Source of the DNA: Sulfitobacter alexandrii
GTDB taxonomy: Bacteria > Pseudomonadota > Alphaproteobacteria > Rhodobacterales > Rhodobacteraceae
Assembly (NCBI RefSeq): GCF_001886735.1
Contig: NZ_CP018077.1
Span: 1-64,000 of the forward strand
Direction of reading: 5' to 3'
Length of the DNA stretch: 64,000 nt
This document shows, one piece after another, positions 1 through 8,038 of this stretch (its first letter is position 1; each line of letters begins with the position of its first letter). The notes beneath the pieces are model-generated. The model did not search any database. It was given only the letters and a program-made list of their open reading frames with translations, and was not told where the DNA came from. The position numbers and the translations under genes are program-made.

Positions 1-1
1 C

Positions 2-549
2 GGACATTCGGCAGGGGCCGCCATTGCCCTTCAGATGGCGCTGACCCTGAACCCCGTGCCGCGTGTCGTCGGCATCAACGCCGCGCTGGGGAACTTCAGG
101 GGGCTGGCCGGCGTCGTGTTCCCGCTGATGGCCAAGGCCTTGGCAATGACACCCCTGGGTCGCTCAAGCTGTTCACGGCCTCCGCGGCGCGACGCAGTCC
201 GTCACCCGGCTGATCGAGGGCACACGGGTCGCGGTTGCCCGACACCGATCTGCGGTGGTACCGCGCCCTTGTCAGCGATCGGGCCCATGTCGATTCCACG
301 CTGTCCATGATGGCGCAGTGGGATCTCGGGCCGCTGTTGCGGGCCCTGCCCCGGCATCCGGCGAAAACCCTGCTCATCACCGGGGACGCGGACAAGGCCG
401 TTCCGCCGGAGGTGTCGGCCGAGGCGGCCTCAAGGATGCCCGATGCGCGGGTCGTTTCGCTCGCCGGCCTGGGTCATCTTGCCCATGAAGAGGACGCACC
501 GGCCACCGCCGCACCGATCCTCGCCTTTCTGAACGCGCACTTGGACTAG
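2..549 (+). pseudogene. bchO: Remnant of bchO-type alpha/beta hydrolase, 5' end outside window
   Basis: Conceptual translation begins inside the gene with the nucleophile elbow GHSAG (frame 2, bases 2-16) and runs through VVGINAALG and FPLMAKALA to about base 157. The homologous reading then moves to frame 1 (about 166), frame 3 (about 195) and back to frame 1 (from about 235), where RAHVDSTLSMMAQWDL and GHLAHEE match the end of BchO, the hydrolase linked to magnesium chelatase in bacteriochlorophyll synthesis. Three frame changes within about 80 bases mean no intact product. The Ser elbow and the C-terminal His region survive, so decay looks recent, or the sequence has local errors. BchO normally lies beside bchID at the edge of a photosynthesis gene cluster, which would be off the left end. 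Identification rests on remembered BchO motifs. Confidence 0.75.
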
Positions 550-596
550 CCCACGGATTTCGGCAAAGCGTCAGGTGCGCCTGGATGCCATCGTCT

Positions 597-2924
597 TCAA
601 GCCGTCTTGGCCATCAGGTGCGGCAGCGTCAGCGGGCCATCCGGACCCTCGAGGATAACGCGGGGCGGGGTCAGGGGAAGTTCGTTCACCTGCTTGCCCG
701 TCGCATTGGCGACGGCGCAGGCGACGGTGGCGCCGACATTCAGGATCGGGACTTCGCCCGCGCCCTTGGTGCCGAGCGGCCCGATCGAAGGTGCCCCTTC
801 GAACATGTCCATCTTCACCGGCAAGGCGTCGCCCGCGCCGGGAATCTTGTAGGTTTCGAAACCGCTCTGGGCGATCCGACCGTCCTTGCCGATGGTGACT
901 TCCTCGTGCAGCGCGTAGCCGAGACCCTGAACGACACCGCCCTGTACCTGGCTGGAGATCGCGCGGGGATTGATGGCGCGGCCAACGTCCTGAACAACCC
1001 GGTAGTCGAGAACATGGACATGGCCGGTATGGCGGTCCACGGCGACATCGCAGCTGTGCACGGCGAATACCGGGATATCGATCGCGTCGATGAAATGGCC
1101 CGCCGCGCAGCCCGGCATGGCGGGCGTACCGGGGGCCGTGAAAGCGCCCGAGCCCGACACCGGGCCGTGGCGCAGCTCGGCCTCGGCGATGGCGGTCTGG
1201 ATCGTCATGCCGCTGCCCGGCCGATCGGCAATCTCGATCCTCCCGTCCGCAAGCACCAACCTGGTGGCGGGCGTCTGAAGCATCTCGGCCGCGATATCGA
1301 GGAGCTTCGTGCGCACCTCGGCACAGGCGGCGGAGGTGGCGGCGCCGATCGACACGGTGGTGCGCCCCCCACCGACCCCGAGATCACGTCCCGAGGCATC
1401 GGTATCGGCCGTCTTTACCACGATCTGATCCGGGTGGAGGCCAAGTTCCGCCGCGGCCATCTGAGGCAGGGATTGCATCATCGTGCCCGAGCCGATCTCG
1501 ACCCCCGCCGTGACAAGGGTAGCACTGCCATCCGCGTTCAGATTGACCGTCGCGGCCGAGGGGCCGACAAAGATGAACCACGTTCCCACGGTGGTCGCAC
1601 GGCCGTAGACATAGCGCTCGGGATCTTGCCGGTTCAGGGGAAGGCTGGCGTTCAGCGCTTCCATGCGTTCCAGCATCGGGCGCAGCACGTCCCCTTCGAA
1701 GACCTGCCCCGTGGACCCGAGCGCACCGTCCCCGACCACGTGCCGTTTGCGATATTCGATGGGGTCCATGCCGATCGCGGCGCAGATCTCGTCGGTGTGC
1801 CGTTCCGAAGGTGTTGTGTAGACACCGTTGCAGGCCCGGAATGCGCCGTTGGGCGGCGTGTTGGTATAGACCGCCTTTGTGGTGATCCGGGCCGATCCCA
1901 GCCGGTAGTTCCCTCCGAGGGTGTGCGCGGTCATGGTTGTCAGGAACACCTGTTCGCCCCCGTAGGCGCCGCAATCCATCAGGACGGTCGCCTCGCGCCC
2001 GACGATCTCGCCATCCGGGGTGACCGCGGATTTCAGGTGGATCTCGGCATTCTCCCGGCACAGGCAGGTGAGCATCTCTTCCTCCCGGCTGAGGGTCAGG
2101 TTGACCACACGTCCGGACTTTTGCGCAAGTATCGCGGCGTAGGGCTCGACCGAGCAGTCGAATTTCAGGCCGAACCCACCCCCGACGGGAGGGACCGTCA
2201 CCCGCACCTGCGAAGGCGGAATGCCAAGGGCGGTGGCGGTCACCGCCCGCACGGTCCAGGGCGCTTGCGTCGACGTGACGATGTGATGCCGGCCGTCCTC
2301 GAAACTGGCAACCACCGACCGGGGCTCGAAGGCGACATGGTTCTGGCGCCCGACCCTGTAGCACCCCTCGACGATCGTCACGTCGTCGCGTGCGAAGGCC
2401 GCGTCGGTATCGCCGCGATCTACACTCGCCTCCCATGCGACGTTCCCGCCGCGTTTCGCACCGGGCACCAGCACCTCGTAATCGCGCCATTCCGGGTGCA
2501 CGTCGCGCGCGCCCTCGGCCAGCGCATCTGCCATCGTCAGGACCGGTGCCACCGCTTCGATATCGACTTTGACAGCCCGCGCGGCGGCCTGCGCCTGTGC
2601 CAGCGTGTCGGCGGCGATGGCGGCAATCGGCTCGCCGTGATAGCGAATGGTGTCACGCGCGAAAATCGGGTGATCCGCGATCCCGAGACCGTGAAGCCCC
2701 GGGGCATCGGCGGCGGAGGCGATGGCACGCACCCCGGGCATCCCCCGTGCAGCGGTCAGATCGATGTCGCGGATGATGCCGGCGGCGACATCGGAACGCA
2801 CCAGAACGGCATGCAAGACATCCTGACCGGCCATGTCGACGGTGTATTTCGTCCGGCCGCGCAGCTTGTCCGCGGCATCTCGGCGGGGGTAATCCATGAC
2901 GGCACGATGCGGCTGGTCGGTCAT
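597..2924 (-). CDS. Molybdopterin-binding large subunit, xanthine dehydrogenase/aldehyde oxidase family
   Basis: A 775-residue large subunit of a three-part molybdenum hydroxylase. It has the usual order: N-terminal aldehyde-oxidase a/b-hammerhead domain (roughly residues 20-130), then the two Mo-binding domains with PVGGGFGLKF, the GAFRACNG loop, a glycine-rich GVGGGRTT stretch and, near the C terminus, TKGAGEVPIL with the glutamate expected as catalytic base. The loop is not the AYRCSFR of form I CO dehydrogenase, so CO oxidation is unlikely; hydroxylation of an N-heterocycle or aldehyde fits better. It overlaps the 2Fe-2S subunit by ATGA and is the last gene of an eleven-gene operon. No XdhC/CoxD-type cofactor-insertion gene is seen nearby. 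The substrate cannot be told from sequence alone. Confidence 0.9.
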   Translation of the reverse strand: MTDQPHRAVMDYPRRDAADKLRGRTKYTVDMAGQDVLHAVLVRSDVAAGIIRDIDLTAARGMPGVRAIASAADAPGLHGLGIADHPIFARDTIRYHGEPIAAIAADTLAQAQAAARAVKVDIEAVAPVLTMADALAEGARDVHPEWRDYEVLVPGAKRGGNVAWEASVDRGDTDAAFARDDVTIVEGCYRVGRQNHVAFEPRSVVASFEDGRHHIVTSTQAPWTVRAVTATALGIPPSQVRVTVPPVGGGFGLKFDCSVEPYAAILAQKSGRVVNLTLSREEEMLTCLCRENAEIHLKSAVTPDGEIVGREATVLMDCGAYGGEQVFLTTMTAHTLGGNYRLGSARITTKAVYTNTPPNGAFRACNGVYTTPSERHTDEICAAIGMDPIEYRKRHVVGDGALGSTGQVFEGDVLRPMLERMEALNASLPLNRQDPERYVYGRATTVGTWFIFVGPSAATVNLNADGSATLVTAGVEIGSGTMMQSLPQMAAAELGLHPDQIVVKTADTDASGRDLGVGGGRTTVSIGAATSAACAEVRTKLLDIAAEMLQTPATRLVLADGRIEIADRPGSGMTIQTAIAEAELRHGPVSGSGAFTAPGTPAMPGCAAGHFIDAIDIPVFAVHSCDVAVDRHTGHVHVLDYRVVQDVGRAINPRAISSQVQGGVVQGLGYALHEEVTIGKDGRIAQSGFETYKIPGAGDALPVKMDMFEGAPSIGPLGTKGAGEVPILNVGATVACAVANATGKQVNELPLTPPRVILEGPDGPLTLPHLMAKTA

Positions 2925-3388
2925 TGCGCGTGCTCCTGTTCCTGAAGGGACATCACGGCATCGACGATCCGTTCATAGCCCGTGCACCTGCACAGGTTGC
3001 CCACCAGCGCCGCTTTCACCTCGGTACGGTCTGGTGACGGGTTTTCGGCCAGCAGCGAGGTCAAGGTCATGACCATGCCCGGAAAGCACATGCCGCATTG
3101 CACGACATCGTGCCGCGCGAAGGCCGCCTGAAGGGGGGAAGGCTCCGAAAGGGGCGAGAGACCTTCGATCGTGGTGATCTCGGCGTCTTCCAGAAGGCCG
3201 ACCGGCCGCAGGCAGGCGGGAACGGCTGTGCCGTTCTCGATCACCATGCAGGCGCCGCAGAACCCTTCGCCACAGACGTCCTTGGCCCCGGTCAGCCTGA
3301 GGTCGCGGCGCAGCACGGTCAGCAGGCTGTCGCGCGGATCGCCGTGATAGACACGGTCTTCGCCATTGATCTTCAGTCGGATGCTCAT
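2921..3388 (-). CDS. 2Fe-2S subunit of molybdenum hydroxylase (CoxS/XdhA-like)
   Basis: A 155-residue electron-transfer subunit with the two expected clusters. The plant-type ferredoxin domain supplies Cys39, Cys44, Cys47 and Cys59 (CGEGFCGAC). The helical domain supplies Cys98, Cys101, Cys133 and Cys135 (CGMC and CRC). All eight ligands are present and the length is normal. I start it at the ATG at 3388, which follows AGGAG and gives the usual short N terminus; a longer frame to 3505 has no family match. It passes electrons from the Mo site to the FAD subunit encoded 22 bases upstream and overlaps the large-subunit gene by four bases. Confidence 0.92.
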   Translation of the reverse strand: MSIRLKINGEDRVYHGDPRDSLLTVLRRDLRLTGAKDVCGEGFCGACMVIENGTAVPACLRPVGLLEDAEITTIEGLSPLSEPSPLQAAFARHDVVQCGMCFPGMVMTLTSLLAENPSPDRTEVKAALVGNLCRCTGYERIVDAVMSLQEQEHAQ

Positions 3389-3410
3389 GAAAAATCGCTC
3401 CTGGCGTTGC

Positions 3411-4226
3411 TCAGATCTGAAATTGCGCGCCCGACCAGACCGGAAGCACGCGGGTGCGGTAGGCGCCACTGGCATCGACCGCGTCCCGGCCCCTGATCTC
3501 GTCAAGATGCGTCCGGGCGATCCGTTCGGCCTCCGGGCCGGTCAGGTCTGCGGGCAGCGCGGCTTCCAGTGCCGTCCAGCGGCGTGCCGTCGCTTCCACC
3601 GATCCGAGCGCGATGCGGGTGTCCTTGCCGTCCTTCGACTGCCACGCGCTGACGATGGCCACCGGGTAATCGCCCGCCGCGCGCATGGTCAGGCGCACAT
3701 GGGATCCGGCGCCGGCTTTCCTGCGGACCAGAACGCGGGTCACCAAGGCGCCCCTGTCGGGCGACCGGCTCAGGAATTCCGTCAAGGGCAGCGTTTCGGC
3801 CTTGCCGGCGGACGCCACCTCGATCTCGGCATCGAGGGCAAGCAGCGCCGGGACCAGATCGCCGGCGGCGAAGTCCCGGGCGCAGATGTTGCCGCCCACG
3901 GTGGCCAGTTGCCGGACCCCGGGGTTGGCCGACTTCCGTGCGGCCTGATGCAAACCGCTTAGATCGGCGTGACCCGCGACGGTCCGGGCGATCCGGGCAT
4001 GGGTGGCCATCGCGCCGATCGACAGCGTGTCGTCATCCACCGAGACCTCCCGCAGGGCGGGGATGCGCGACAGCGACAGATAGCGCGCGGCGATCTCCTC
4101 CCGCCGCAGGGGCGCACGCATGACCCAGGTGCTCCCGGCGAGAATGGAAAGCTCCGGGTCATCCGCAAGACGGCTTACCGCCTCATCGACGCTGTCTGCA
4201 AAGCGGATCGCTTCCGAATAGGACAT
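3411..4226 (-). CDS. FAD-binding subunit of molybdenum hydroxylase (CoxM-like)
   Basis: A 271-residue FAD subunit of the CoxM/XdhB type. The second FAD loop, ATVGGNICARD, is intact. The first, usually AGGTDL, reads AGSTWVM here, which is a divergence but keeps the turn. The C-terminal CO-dehydrogenase flavoprotein domain follows. The start at 4226 has a GGAGG ribosome site. The gene order FAD, FeS, Mo in the direction of transcription matches many bacterial hydroxylases. It lies 61 bases below the ABC permease, separated by a GC hairpin. Together with the next two genes it should make a cytoplasmic (LMS)2 enzyme. Confidence 0.9.
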   Translation of the reverse strand: MSYSEAIRFADSVDEAVSRLADDPELSILAGSTWVMRAPLRREEIAARYLSLSRIPALREVSVDDDTLSIGAMATHARIARTVAGHADLSGLHQAARKSANPGVRQLATVGGNICARDFAAGDLVPALLALDAEIEVASAGKAETLPLTEFLSRSPDRGALVTRVLVRRKAGAGSHVRLTMRAAGDYPVAIVSAWQSKDGKDTRIALGSVEATARRWTALEAALPADLTGPEAERIARTHLDEIRGRDAVDASGAYRTRVLPVWSGAQFQI

Positions 4227-4256
4227 TTCCCGTCCTCCTTCGATTTCAGGTGGATC

Positions 4257-4278
4257 GGGCGGCGCGCGGCGGCCGCCC
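4257..4278 (-). other. GC-rich hairpin between permease and hydroxylase genes
   Basis: GGGCGGC at 4257-4263 pairs with GCCGCCC at 4272-4278, leaving an 8-base loop. There is no T-run, so on the minus transcript it is more likely a pause or mRNA-stabilising element than a full terminator. It divides the import genes from the hydroxylase genes within the operon. Confidence 0.4.
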
Positions 4279-4287
4279 GGTGTCGGG

Positions 4288-5301
4288 TCAACGGCCGCTC
4301 ATGATCATGCGGAAGCGCAGCTGGTCGAAGATCACGGCGAGGATCAGCAGCGTGCCCAAGAGCACCATCTGCATGTAGGAACTGACCTGCGCCAGGTTCA
4401 TGCCGTTCTGCACCAGAATGATGAAGAAGCCGCCCAGAACCACGTTTTCCACGCGGCCCAGCCCGCCCCGGAGCGAAACGCCTGCAATGACGCAGGCAGC
4501 GATGGATTCAAGCGCGATCGTACCGCCGAGGTTCGCCTCTCCGGATTCGACACGCGCTGTCAGCAGCAACCCCGTCAGGGCCGCGATCAGCGAACAGAGA
4601 ACATAGGCCATCATCAGCGTGCGCCGGGTGTTGATCGCGGAAAGATGCGCGGCCTTGATGTTGCCACCGACGGCATAGACCTGCGCGCCCAGCCGGGTGC
4701 GCGCCATGAAGATCCACATCACGACGATGCAGAGCACTGCCACCAGCACGGGGACGGGCACGCCCCAGACCCTGCCGAAACCGAAAACGTTGCCGAATTC
4801 GAACGGCAGGCCGGATACCGGGATGCCGCCTGTCAGGAAAAGCGCGAGGCCGGCCCCGACGGAGGACACGCCCAGCGTCATGATGAAGGGTGACACGTCG
4901 AAGATCGCAACGCCGATGCCGTTGATCCCGCCGACGATGAGCGCCGCGCCGAACCCGGCCAGCGCGCCGATCGCGATGGCCAGCCAGACGGCTTCGGGGA
5001 ACATGGGGGCCGTCGCAACCATGACAGTGGCCGAGATGACCGAACTCAGCGCGATGACGGTACCGACCGACAGGTCGAACCCCCCCGAGATCAGGACCAG
5101 CATCTGACCCAGCGACACGAGTATGAGATAAACGGACTGCCGACCGACGTTCACGAGGTTCTGGATCGTCAGAAAACGGTCCGACAGGAGGGCAAAGACG
5201 ACGACCGCGATGCACAGGAAGAACGGCAGCACGCCAAGGCGCACGAAGAGCCGCTTCAGCAGGTTGGGCCTTGTTTCCTCGTCGCTTCGGGCGGTTGTCA
5301 T
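4288..5301 (-). CDS. ABC transporter permease, RbsC/sugar-type (BPD_transp_2 family)
   Basis: A 337-residue inner-membrane permease with 8-10 hydrophobic segments. The family signature ISGGFDLSVGTVIALSS falls in the first third, and the conserved GVSLRGGLG stretch that contacts the ATPase is near the end. This class (RbsC, AraH, XylH) usually imports pentoses, autoinducer-2 or similar polyhydroxy compounds, but a TorT-like binding protein here suggests a different ligand. The gene overlaps the ATPase gene by ATGA. Only one permease gene is present, so a homodimer channel is expected. Confidence 0.92.
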   Translation of the reverse strand: MTTARSDEETRPNLLKRLFVRLGVLPFFLCIAVVVFALLSDRFLTIQNLVNVGRQSVYLILVSLGQMLVLISGGFDLSVGTVIALSSVISATVMVATAPMFPEAVWLAIAIGALAGFGAALIVGGINGIGVAIFDVSPFIMTLGVSSVGAGLALFLTGGIPVSGLPFEFGNVFGFGRVWGVPVPVLVAVLCIVVMWIFMARTRLGAQVYAVGGNIKAAHLSAINTRRTLMMAYVLCSLIAALTGLLLTARVESGEANLGGTIALESIAACVIAGVSLRGGLGRVENVVLGGFFIILVQNGMNLAQVSSYMQMVLLGTLLILAVIFDQLRFRMIMSGR

Positions 5302-6800
5302 ACGGTCTCTCCGGTTTCATTGAAAAAGTTTCGCAGGACGTTGTCCTCGGTACGGTCGTCGCCGGTCAGTTCGGCGGTGACCCGCCCTTCGGCCATGACC
5401 AGCACGCGATGGGACAGGTTGAGAACCTCGGGCAGGTCGGAGGAAATCACGATCACCGCCTTGCCTGCGGCGGCAATGTCGGAAATCAGCCGGTAGAGAG
5501 CGGCCCGCGTTCCCATGTCGACCCCGACGGTTGGCTCGTCGAAGATGTACAGATCGGCGTCGTGGCCGAAGCTCTTGGCGAACAGCACCTTCTGCTGGTT
5601 CCCGCCCGACAGCTGCGCGACGGCCTTGGGGCGGTAGCTTTCGCGCAACTCGACCGTTTCCAGGATCCCCGCGGCGGTCGTTCTCAACGCTCGGGGCCGG
5701 ATCATCGCGCCTCGGGCCTCGCGGCCCATCATCAGGTCGATGTTGAGGTTCTGCCACGACGACTTGGCCAGGTCGAGGCCCTCGCTTTTGCGGTCGGGCG
5801 ACAGGTAGTAGATGCCCGCGCCGATCACGTCGCGCGTCGGCGCATTGGTGATGTCGCTGCCTTTCCATGTCACCGTTCCGCCACGTGTCGGCTGCAGCCC
5901 CATGACGGCGCGGAAGATGCGTGACTTGCCCGACCCCACCAGCCCCGCCATACCCAGAACCTCGCCGCGCCGGGCGGCCAGGGTCGCGCCGCGCACGCCG
6001 CGAGACGTCAGCCTGTCGATCTCCAGCAGCACCTCGGCCGGGTTGTGGGGGATTTCGGGGTAGATGTCCTTGATCGCGCGGCCCGCCATCATCTCGACGA
6101 GGGTCGCCTCGTCGGTGTCGTCCATCGCGGTGGTGCCCACGTAGGCGCCGTCACGCAGGACGGTGACCCGGTCCGCGATCCGTTCGAATTCGTGGATGCG
6201 GTGCGAAATGTAGATGATCGCGACACCCTGTTCACGCAGCTTCAGGATGGTCTTGAACAGGTGGTCCACTTCGCGATCGGTTAGAGATGCCGTCGGTTCG
6301 TCGAGGATGAGCACCTTGGGGGTGCCGTGAAATGCCTTGGCGATCTCGACCATCTGCTGCTGCGCGCGGGACAGTTGCGCGACCGGCGCCGTCACGGGCA
6401 CGTCAAAGCCCAGCTGGTCGATCAGCGCGCGGGCCTTGCGGCGCATTTCGGCGTGGTTGGTGAACGGTCCGATCCCCGGTTCGCGCCCGAGGAACATGTT
6501 CTCTGCCACGGTCATCGTGGGGATCAGCGAAAATTCCTGAAAAACGGTAAAGATGCCCGCGGCCTGCGCGTCGGACACCGAGTTGAAGCTGACCGGTTTT
6601 CCCTCGACGAGGATACTGCCCTCGCTTGGGGTGTTGGCACCGGCCAGAAGCGAGATGAGCGTCGACTTCCCCGCGCCGTTTTCACCGAACAGCACGTGAA
6701 CCTCGCCCGCCTTGACGTCCATGTCTACGTGGTCAAGCGCGACGACACCCGGGTAGTTGCGGGTCAGCCCCTGTGTCTGGATGAGTGGTGTATTCGCCAT
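5298..6800 (-). CDS. ABC transporter ATP-binding protein, RbsA-type double domain
   Basis: A 500-residue protein with two fused nucleotide-binding domains, the normal form for the RbsA/XylG class. Domain 1 has Walker A GENGAGKST, a degenerate signature (LSRAQQQM) and Walker B VLILDEPTASL. Domain 2 has GLVGSGKS, LSGGNQQK and LYIFDEPTVGVD. It powers the permease encoded directly downstream. It starts at 6800, after a strong hairpin that separates it from the binding-protein gene. Family assignment is secure; substrate is set by the binding protein. Confidence 0.93.
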   Translation of the reverse strand: MANTPLIQTQGLTRNYPGVVALDHVDMDVKAGEVHVLFGENGAGKSTLISLLAGANTPSEGSILVEGKPVSFNSVSDAQAAGIFTVFQEFSLIPTMTVAENMFLGREPGIGPFTNHAEMRRKARALIDQLGFDVPVTAPVAQLSRAQQQMVEIAKAFHGTPKVLILDEPTASLTDREVDHLFKTILKLREQGVAIIYISHRIHEFERIADRVTVLRDGAYVGTTAMDDTDEATLVEMMAGRAIKDIYPEIPHNPAEVLLEIDRLTSRGVRGATLAARRGEVLGMAGLVGSGKSRIFRAVMGLQPTRGGTVTWKGSDITNAPTRDVIGAGIYYLSPDRKSEGLDLAKSSWQNLNIDLMMGREARGAMIRPRALRTTAAGILETVELRESYRPKAVAQLSGGNQQKVLFAKSFGHDADLYIFDEPTVGVDMGTRAALYRLISDIAAAGKAVIVISSDLPEVLNLSHRVLVMAEGRVTAELTGDDRTEDNVLRNFFNETGETV

Positions 6801-6824
6801 GTCGGGAAATGCCGCTTCCGATGG

Positions 6825-6853
6825 GTGCCGGGCGGATGCGCTCCGCCCGGCAC
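6825..6853 (-). other. 12-bp perfect hairpin after the TorT-like binding-protein gene
   Basis: GTGCCGGGCGGA at 6825-6836 and TCCGCCCGGCAC at 6842-6853 form a perfect 12-bp stem with a 5-base loop. It lies between the binding-protein stop (6864) and the ATPase start (6800). With no T-run it probably stabilises the 3' end of the upstream message or partly attenuates transcription, giving more binding protein than membrane components. Confidence 0.7.
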
Positions 6854-6863
6854 GGGATTGATA

Positions 6864-7943
6864 TTATTCGACCGAGAAGACGGGCGAGAAATCTTCGGGG
6901 GGCAGAACCGTGCTGCGGTCCAGATCGGCGATGTTGTCCTGATTGACGACAAAGATCTTCGGACCGACGTGCTTGATCACGTCCTTTTCTTCAAGGATGC
7001 GCACGGCCTGGTCAACGGCCATCCGGGCCTGGATCACCATGGAGTCCGCGGGGGCGGCGGTGATGAAGCCACGCTCGATGCCCGTCCAGACGCCCGGTGT
7101 CAGGTAGAAGGCGAGGATACCTGTCTGGTCCATCATGCCCCGCGACCGGATGACGCCCTGCGCCGCTTCGGCGGTGACCGCCGTGCCGGCGATGTAGTCG
7201 ACATCGGGATTGGCCTGCAGGACATCCTCGACCAGTTTCAGCTGGGCTTCCTTGCCGGTGTCGCCGTAGCGGGGCTCGAGAACCTTGACGGCGCTTCCTT
7301 CCACCGCGTCCATGAAGCCTGCGTTCGCCGCTTCGACCCAGCCCGCGCCGGCCGGCCCGGGGAACCAGCCCACGGTCACCTCGTCGCTGCCCGAGGGGTG
7401 CTTTTCGGCCAAAAACTTGCCGATTTCGGAGCCCATCGTGTTGAAAGATACCAGCGCCTTGCCCGCGATGTCCTGCGAGGACACGCCGTTGATCACGTCG
7501 ATGACGGGGATGCCCTGTCCGGCGACCTCGGAAATGACGGAGTTGAGACCGTCATAGGAGATTGCGCCGACGATGACGGCGTCCGCGCCACCGGCGACGC
7601 AGTCCTCGATCTGGCTGATCTGGTTGGCCAGCTCGGTATAGCCGCCCGCTTCGGTCACGTTCAGCTTGACGCCCAGACGGCGGGCTTCCTCGACGAGACC
7701 GTAGTCCACGCCCAGCCAGTAGGCGTCCTTCATGTGCGGCAGCACGGCACAGATGTTCCACGCCTCGCTGGCCTTGTCCAACGCTTCGTAGGTGATCGGG
7801 GTGCGTTCCCCGTCCGCCGCGAAGGCCGGCGTGGTCTCTTCGGCTTCGTAGGGAAACCATGTGTCTTGCGCGAAACCGGCAGCGGGCATACTTGCGACCG
7901 CAAGCGCCGTGCCGAGCGTGAGTTTCGTCAGTGTCTTCGTCAT
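6864..7943 (-). CDS. Periplasmic binding protein, TorT-like, serving the ABC importer
   Basis: A 359-residue periplasmic binding protein (LacI/RbsB fold) with a cleavable signal peptide (residues about 1-25, ending ASMPAAGFA). The mature part carries WNICAVLPHMKDAYWLGV, ISQIEDCVAGGADAVIVGAIS and WFPGPAGAGWVEAAN, which match the TMAO-sensing periplasmic protein TorT as I remember it. No TorS/TorR sensor genes are here; downstream come rbsA- and rbsC-type genes, so this copy is most likely the ligand-binding part of an importer. An 83-base gap separates it from pxpC and includes a small dyad around the pxpC stop. The ligand is unknown; an N-oxide or other small amine or N-heterocycle is only a guess. 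Confidence 0.82.
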   Translation of the reverse strand: MTKTLTKLTLGTALAVASMPAAGFAQDTWFPYEAEETTPAFAADGERTPITYEALDKASEAWNICAVLPHMKDAYWLGVDYGLVEEARRLGVKLNVTEAGGYTELANQISQIEDCVAGGADAVIVGAISYDGLNSVISEVAGQGIPVIDVINGVSSQDIAGKALVSFNTMGSEIGKFLAEKHPSGSDEVTVGWFPGPAGAGWVEAANAGFMDAVEGSAVKVLEPRYGDTGKEAQLKLVEDVLQANPDVDYIAGTAVTAEAAQGVIRSRGMMDQTGILAFYLTPGVWTGIERGFITAAPADSMVIQARMAVDQAVRILEEKDVIKHVGPKIFVVNQDNIADLDRSTVLPPEDFSPVFSVE

Positions 7944-8019
7944 TCTTCGTTACTCCCCTTGAGTGTTCTGGCGATCGTCATGGCCGCCATTCGATTGGTT
8001 TCTCGTTACTGCATCGAAG

Positions 8020-8038
8020 GCCCTGATCAGGTCAGGGC
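8020..8038 (-). other. Small dyad at the pxpC stop codon
   Basis: GCCCTGA at 8020-8026 pairs with TCAGGGC at 8032-8038; the pxpC stop codon sits at the edge of the 5-base loop. It marks the junction between the carboxylase and transport halves of the operon. There is no T-run, so the role is uncertain. Confidence 0.3.

Noticed and set aside
2..549. Two separate small genes at the left end
   Set aside because: The two open frames align to one BchO-like protein in different frames with a further frame between them, so a broken gene explains them better.
585..2945. Long open frame on the plus strand opposite the Mo-subunit gene
   Set aside because: It is the antisense shadow of a well-supported gene in high-GC DNA; its translation is rich in Arg/Gly/His and has no family motif. 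Similar antisense frames at 13206-15698, 36237-38753 and 53430-56300 were rejected for the same reason.
597..4226. Aerobic CO dehydrogenase (coxMSL)
   Set aside because: Gene order and subunits fit the superfamily, but the large subunit lacks the AYRCSFR active-site loop and no coxD/E/F accessory genes are present.
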